From NCBI GenBank assembly GCA_017883355.1, contig JADGNS010000153.1:1-8346 (forward strand): 8,346 nucleotides of DNA, in the 5' to 3' direction. Made by a program: the position numbers and the translations under genes. Position 1 is the stretch's first letter. Each line of letters starts with the position of its first letter. The notes beneath the pieces were generated by a model that had not been told where the DNA came from, did no database searches, and saw nothing but the letters and a program-made list of their open reading frames with translations. Shown in pieces: positions 8,084 to 8,346 of this stretch. Origin of the DNA: Candidatus Solibacter sp. Its GTDB lineage: Bacteria; Acidobacteriota; Terriglobia; Bryobacterales; Bryobacteraceae.

Positions 8084-8112
8084 AAGGTTCGCCTCAGAAA
8101 AAAAGTCGTTGG

Positions 8113-8164
8113 AAAACAAAAAAGGCCATCAGCCGGTTTGACTTCTCCCCGCTGATGGCCTTTT
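8113..8164 (-). terminator. Intrinsic terminator (attenuator, strands 3:4) of the ilv operon
   Basis: On the minus strand AAAAGGCCATCAGC (8151-8164) pairs perfectly over 14 bp with GCTGATGGCCTTTT (8120-8133) across a 17-base loop. The 3' arm continues into TTTTTT-G-TTTT (8113-8123), a U-rich release tract. It lies between the leader peptide stop (8185) and ilvB (8083), so it terminates transcription before the operon. Part of the 5' arm (8151-8160), plus four loop bases (8147-8150), can pair instead with the upstream antiterminator segment. Confidence 0.95.
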
Positions 8165-8194
8165 GGAACTTGGTTCCGGCAGGCCTAAGCGGGG
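8147..8194 (-). promoter_or_regulatory. Antiterminator (strands 2:3) of the ilv attenuator
   Basis: The segment 8182-8194, CCCCGCTTAGGCC on the minus strand, can pair with 8147-8160, GGCCATCAGCGGGG. CCCCGCT pairs with AGCGGGG (7 bp) and GGCC with GGCC (4 bp), separated by a small internal loop. Between them GGAAC-CAA-GTTCC (8165-8177) forms its own 5-bp hairpin that would bring the arms together. Forming this structure consumes ten bases of the terminator's 5' arm, so the two are mutually exclusive. The leader stop codon (8185-8187) lies inside the upstream arm. Confidence 0.8.
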
Positions 8195-8298
8195 CCGGGT
8201 ACGATGACCAGTTTGCTAATAATGACGCTAATAATAATGCCTACAGGGGTACCGCTTACGGTGGGGAGCAGGGTCCGGGTTGTGAATCCAGTAAGCAT
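8185..8298 (-). CDS. ilv operon leader peptide (attenuator peptide)
   Basis: This is a 37-residue open frame that begins ATG at 8298 and ends TAG at 8185-8187. Residues 19-33 read VGIIISVIISKLVIV, 11 branched-chain residues of 15. Over the whole peptide there are six Ile, five Val and four Leu. Five of the six Ile codons are ATT, unusual beside the GC-ending codons of the operon genes. The frame is bounded upstream by an in-frame stop (8323-8325) and no other start codon lies between, so the start is well determined. No Shine-Dalgarno is visible, suggesting a very short 5' leader or SD-independent initiation. Its job is regulatory: ribosomes stalling at Ile/Val/Leu codons free strand 2 to form the antiterminator, while a ribosome reaching the stop covers strand 2 and lets the terminator form. 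The peptide itself probably has no function. Confidence 0.9.
   Translation of the reverse strand: MLTGFTTRTLLPTVSGTPVGIIISVIISKLVIVPGPA
8186..8258 (-). promoter_or_regulatory. Protector pairing (strands 1:2) of the ilv attenuator
   Basis: TAAGCGG (8252-8258, leader codons 14-16) is a perfect 7-base complement of CCGCTTA (8186-8192) near the leader stop. An extra GGTAC/GTACC pairing is possible beside it. This 1:2 helix would sequester strand 2 when no ribosome is on the leader, leaving the terminator to form. Strand 1 lies about 14-20 bases upstream of the first Ile codon run, so a ribosome paused there would partly mask it. This fits the classical control logic. The pairing is visible in the sequence; its use in the cell is inferred. 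Confidence 0.65.
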
Positions 8299-8314
8299 TG
8301 AGGAATGAAATTCG

Positions 8315-8343
8315 AGTGTAGCTTACAAGTTTGGTAAATGCAA
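8315..8343 (-). promoter_or_regulatory. Candidate promoter of the ilv leader
   Basis: On the minus strand TTGCAT (8338-8343) and TACACT (8315-8320) are separated by exactly 17 bases. They match the -35 and -10 consensus at three and four of six positions. Initiation would be expected near 8308, giving only about ten bases before the leader ATG, consistent with the lack of a Shine-Dalgarno. The match is weak and the true promoter could lie beyond the window edge. Confidence 0.3.
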
Positions 8344-8346
8344 GGG

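Noticed and set aside
8084..8119. TTG start giving IlvB 12 extra residues
   Set aside because: The TTG lies in the U tract of the attenuator terminator and has no ribosome binding site. ATG 8083 has GAGG eight bases upstream.
8113..8298. T-box or metabolite riboswitch as the explanation of the ilvB leader
   Set aside because: No T-box consensus or known aptamer motif is visible, while a leader peptide with stacked Ile/Val codons and a stop codon inside strand 2 explains the region fully.

Overview
The window is high-GC bacterial chromosome. The style of the proteins (short class I KARI, actinobacterial/acidobacterial-type ferrochelatase, CimA-type citramalate synthase placed behind ilvBNC, an exported protein with tandem beta-rich repeats) suggests an acidobacterium, perhaps near Bryobacterales/Solibacter. 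That placement is inferred from remembered protein character and not from any search.

Layout. A hairpin lies at the left edge (4-26) and 197 bases precede the first gene. Bases 198-1280 (+) encode an exported protein of unknown function, with an NTF2-like N-terminal part and two copies of a ~90-residue domain. Converging on it is hemH (1340-2332, -), a ferrochelatase whose stop codon sits in the loop of a compact hairpin. A 227-base divergent region (2333-2559) separates hemH from a small PhnB-like VOC protein (2560-3030, +). The rest, 3082-8346, is one minus-strand unit read right to left: candidate promoter (8315-8343), a 37-residue Ile/Val/Leu-rich leader peptide (8185-8298), alternative RNA hairpins ending in a strong intrinsic terminator (8113-8164), ilvB (6350-8083), ilvN (5778-6320), ilvC (4745-5764) and cimA (3082-4689).

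How it works together. IlvB and IlvN form acetohydroxyacid synthase and IlvC is the next enzyme, common to valine, leucine and isoleucine. CimA makes citramalate from pyruvate and acetyl-CoA, giving the 2-oxobutyrate needed for isoleucine without threonine deaminase. The unit is therefore a branched-chain amino acid operon with a threonine-independent isoleucine entry. ilvD, ilvE and the leu genes are not in the window.

Main discovery. The DNA upstream of ilvB holds a complete, readable ribosome-mediated attenuator. It has a leader peptide with 11 branched-chain residues in 15 codons (19-33), a protector pairing (strand 1 with 2), an antiterminator pairing (2 with 3) and a 14-bp terminator (3 with 4) followed by a U tract. 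The leader stop codon lies inside strand 2, exactly as the classical model requires. Secondary observations are a REP-like hairpin family with a compensatory base change, gene 3' ends built from palindromes, and an unusual KARI cofactor loop.
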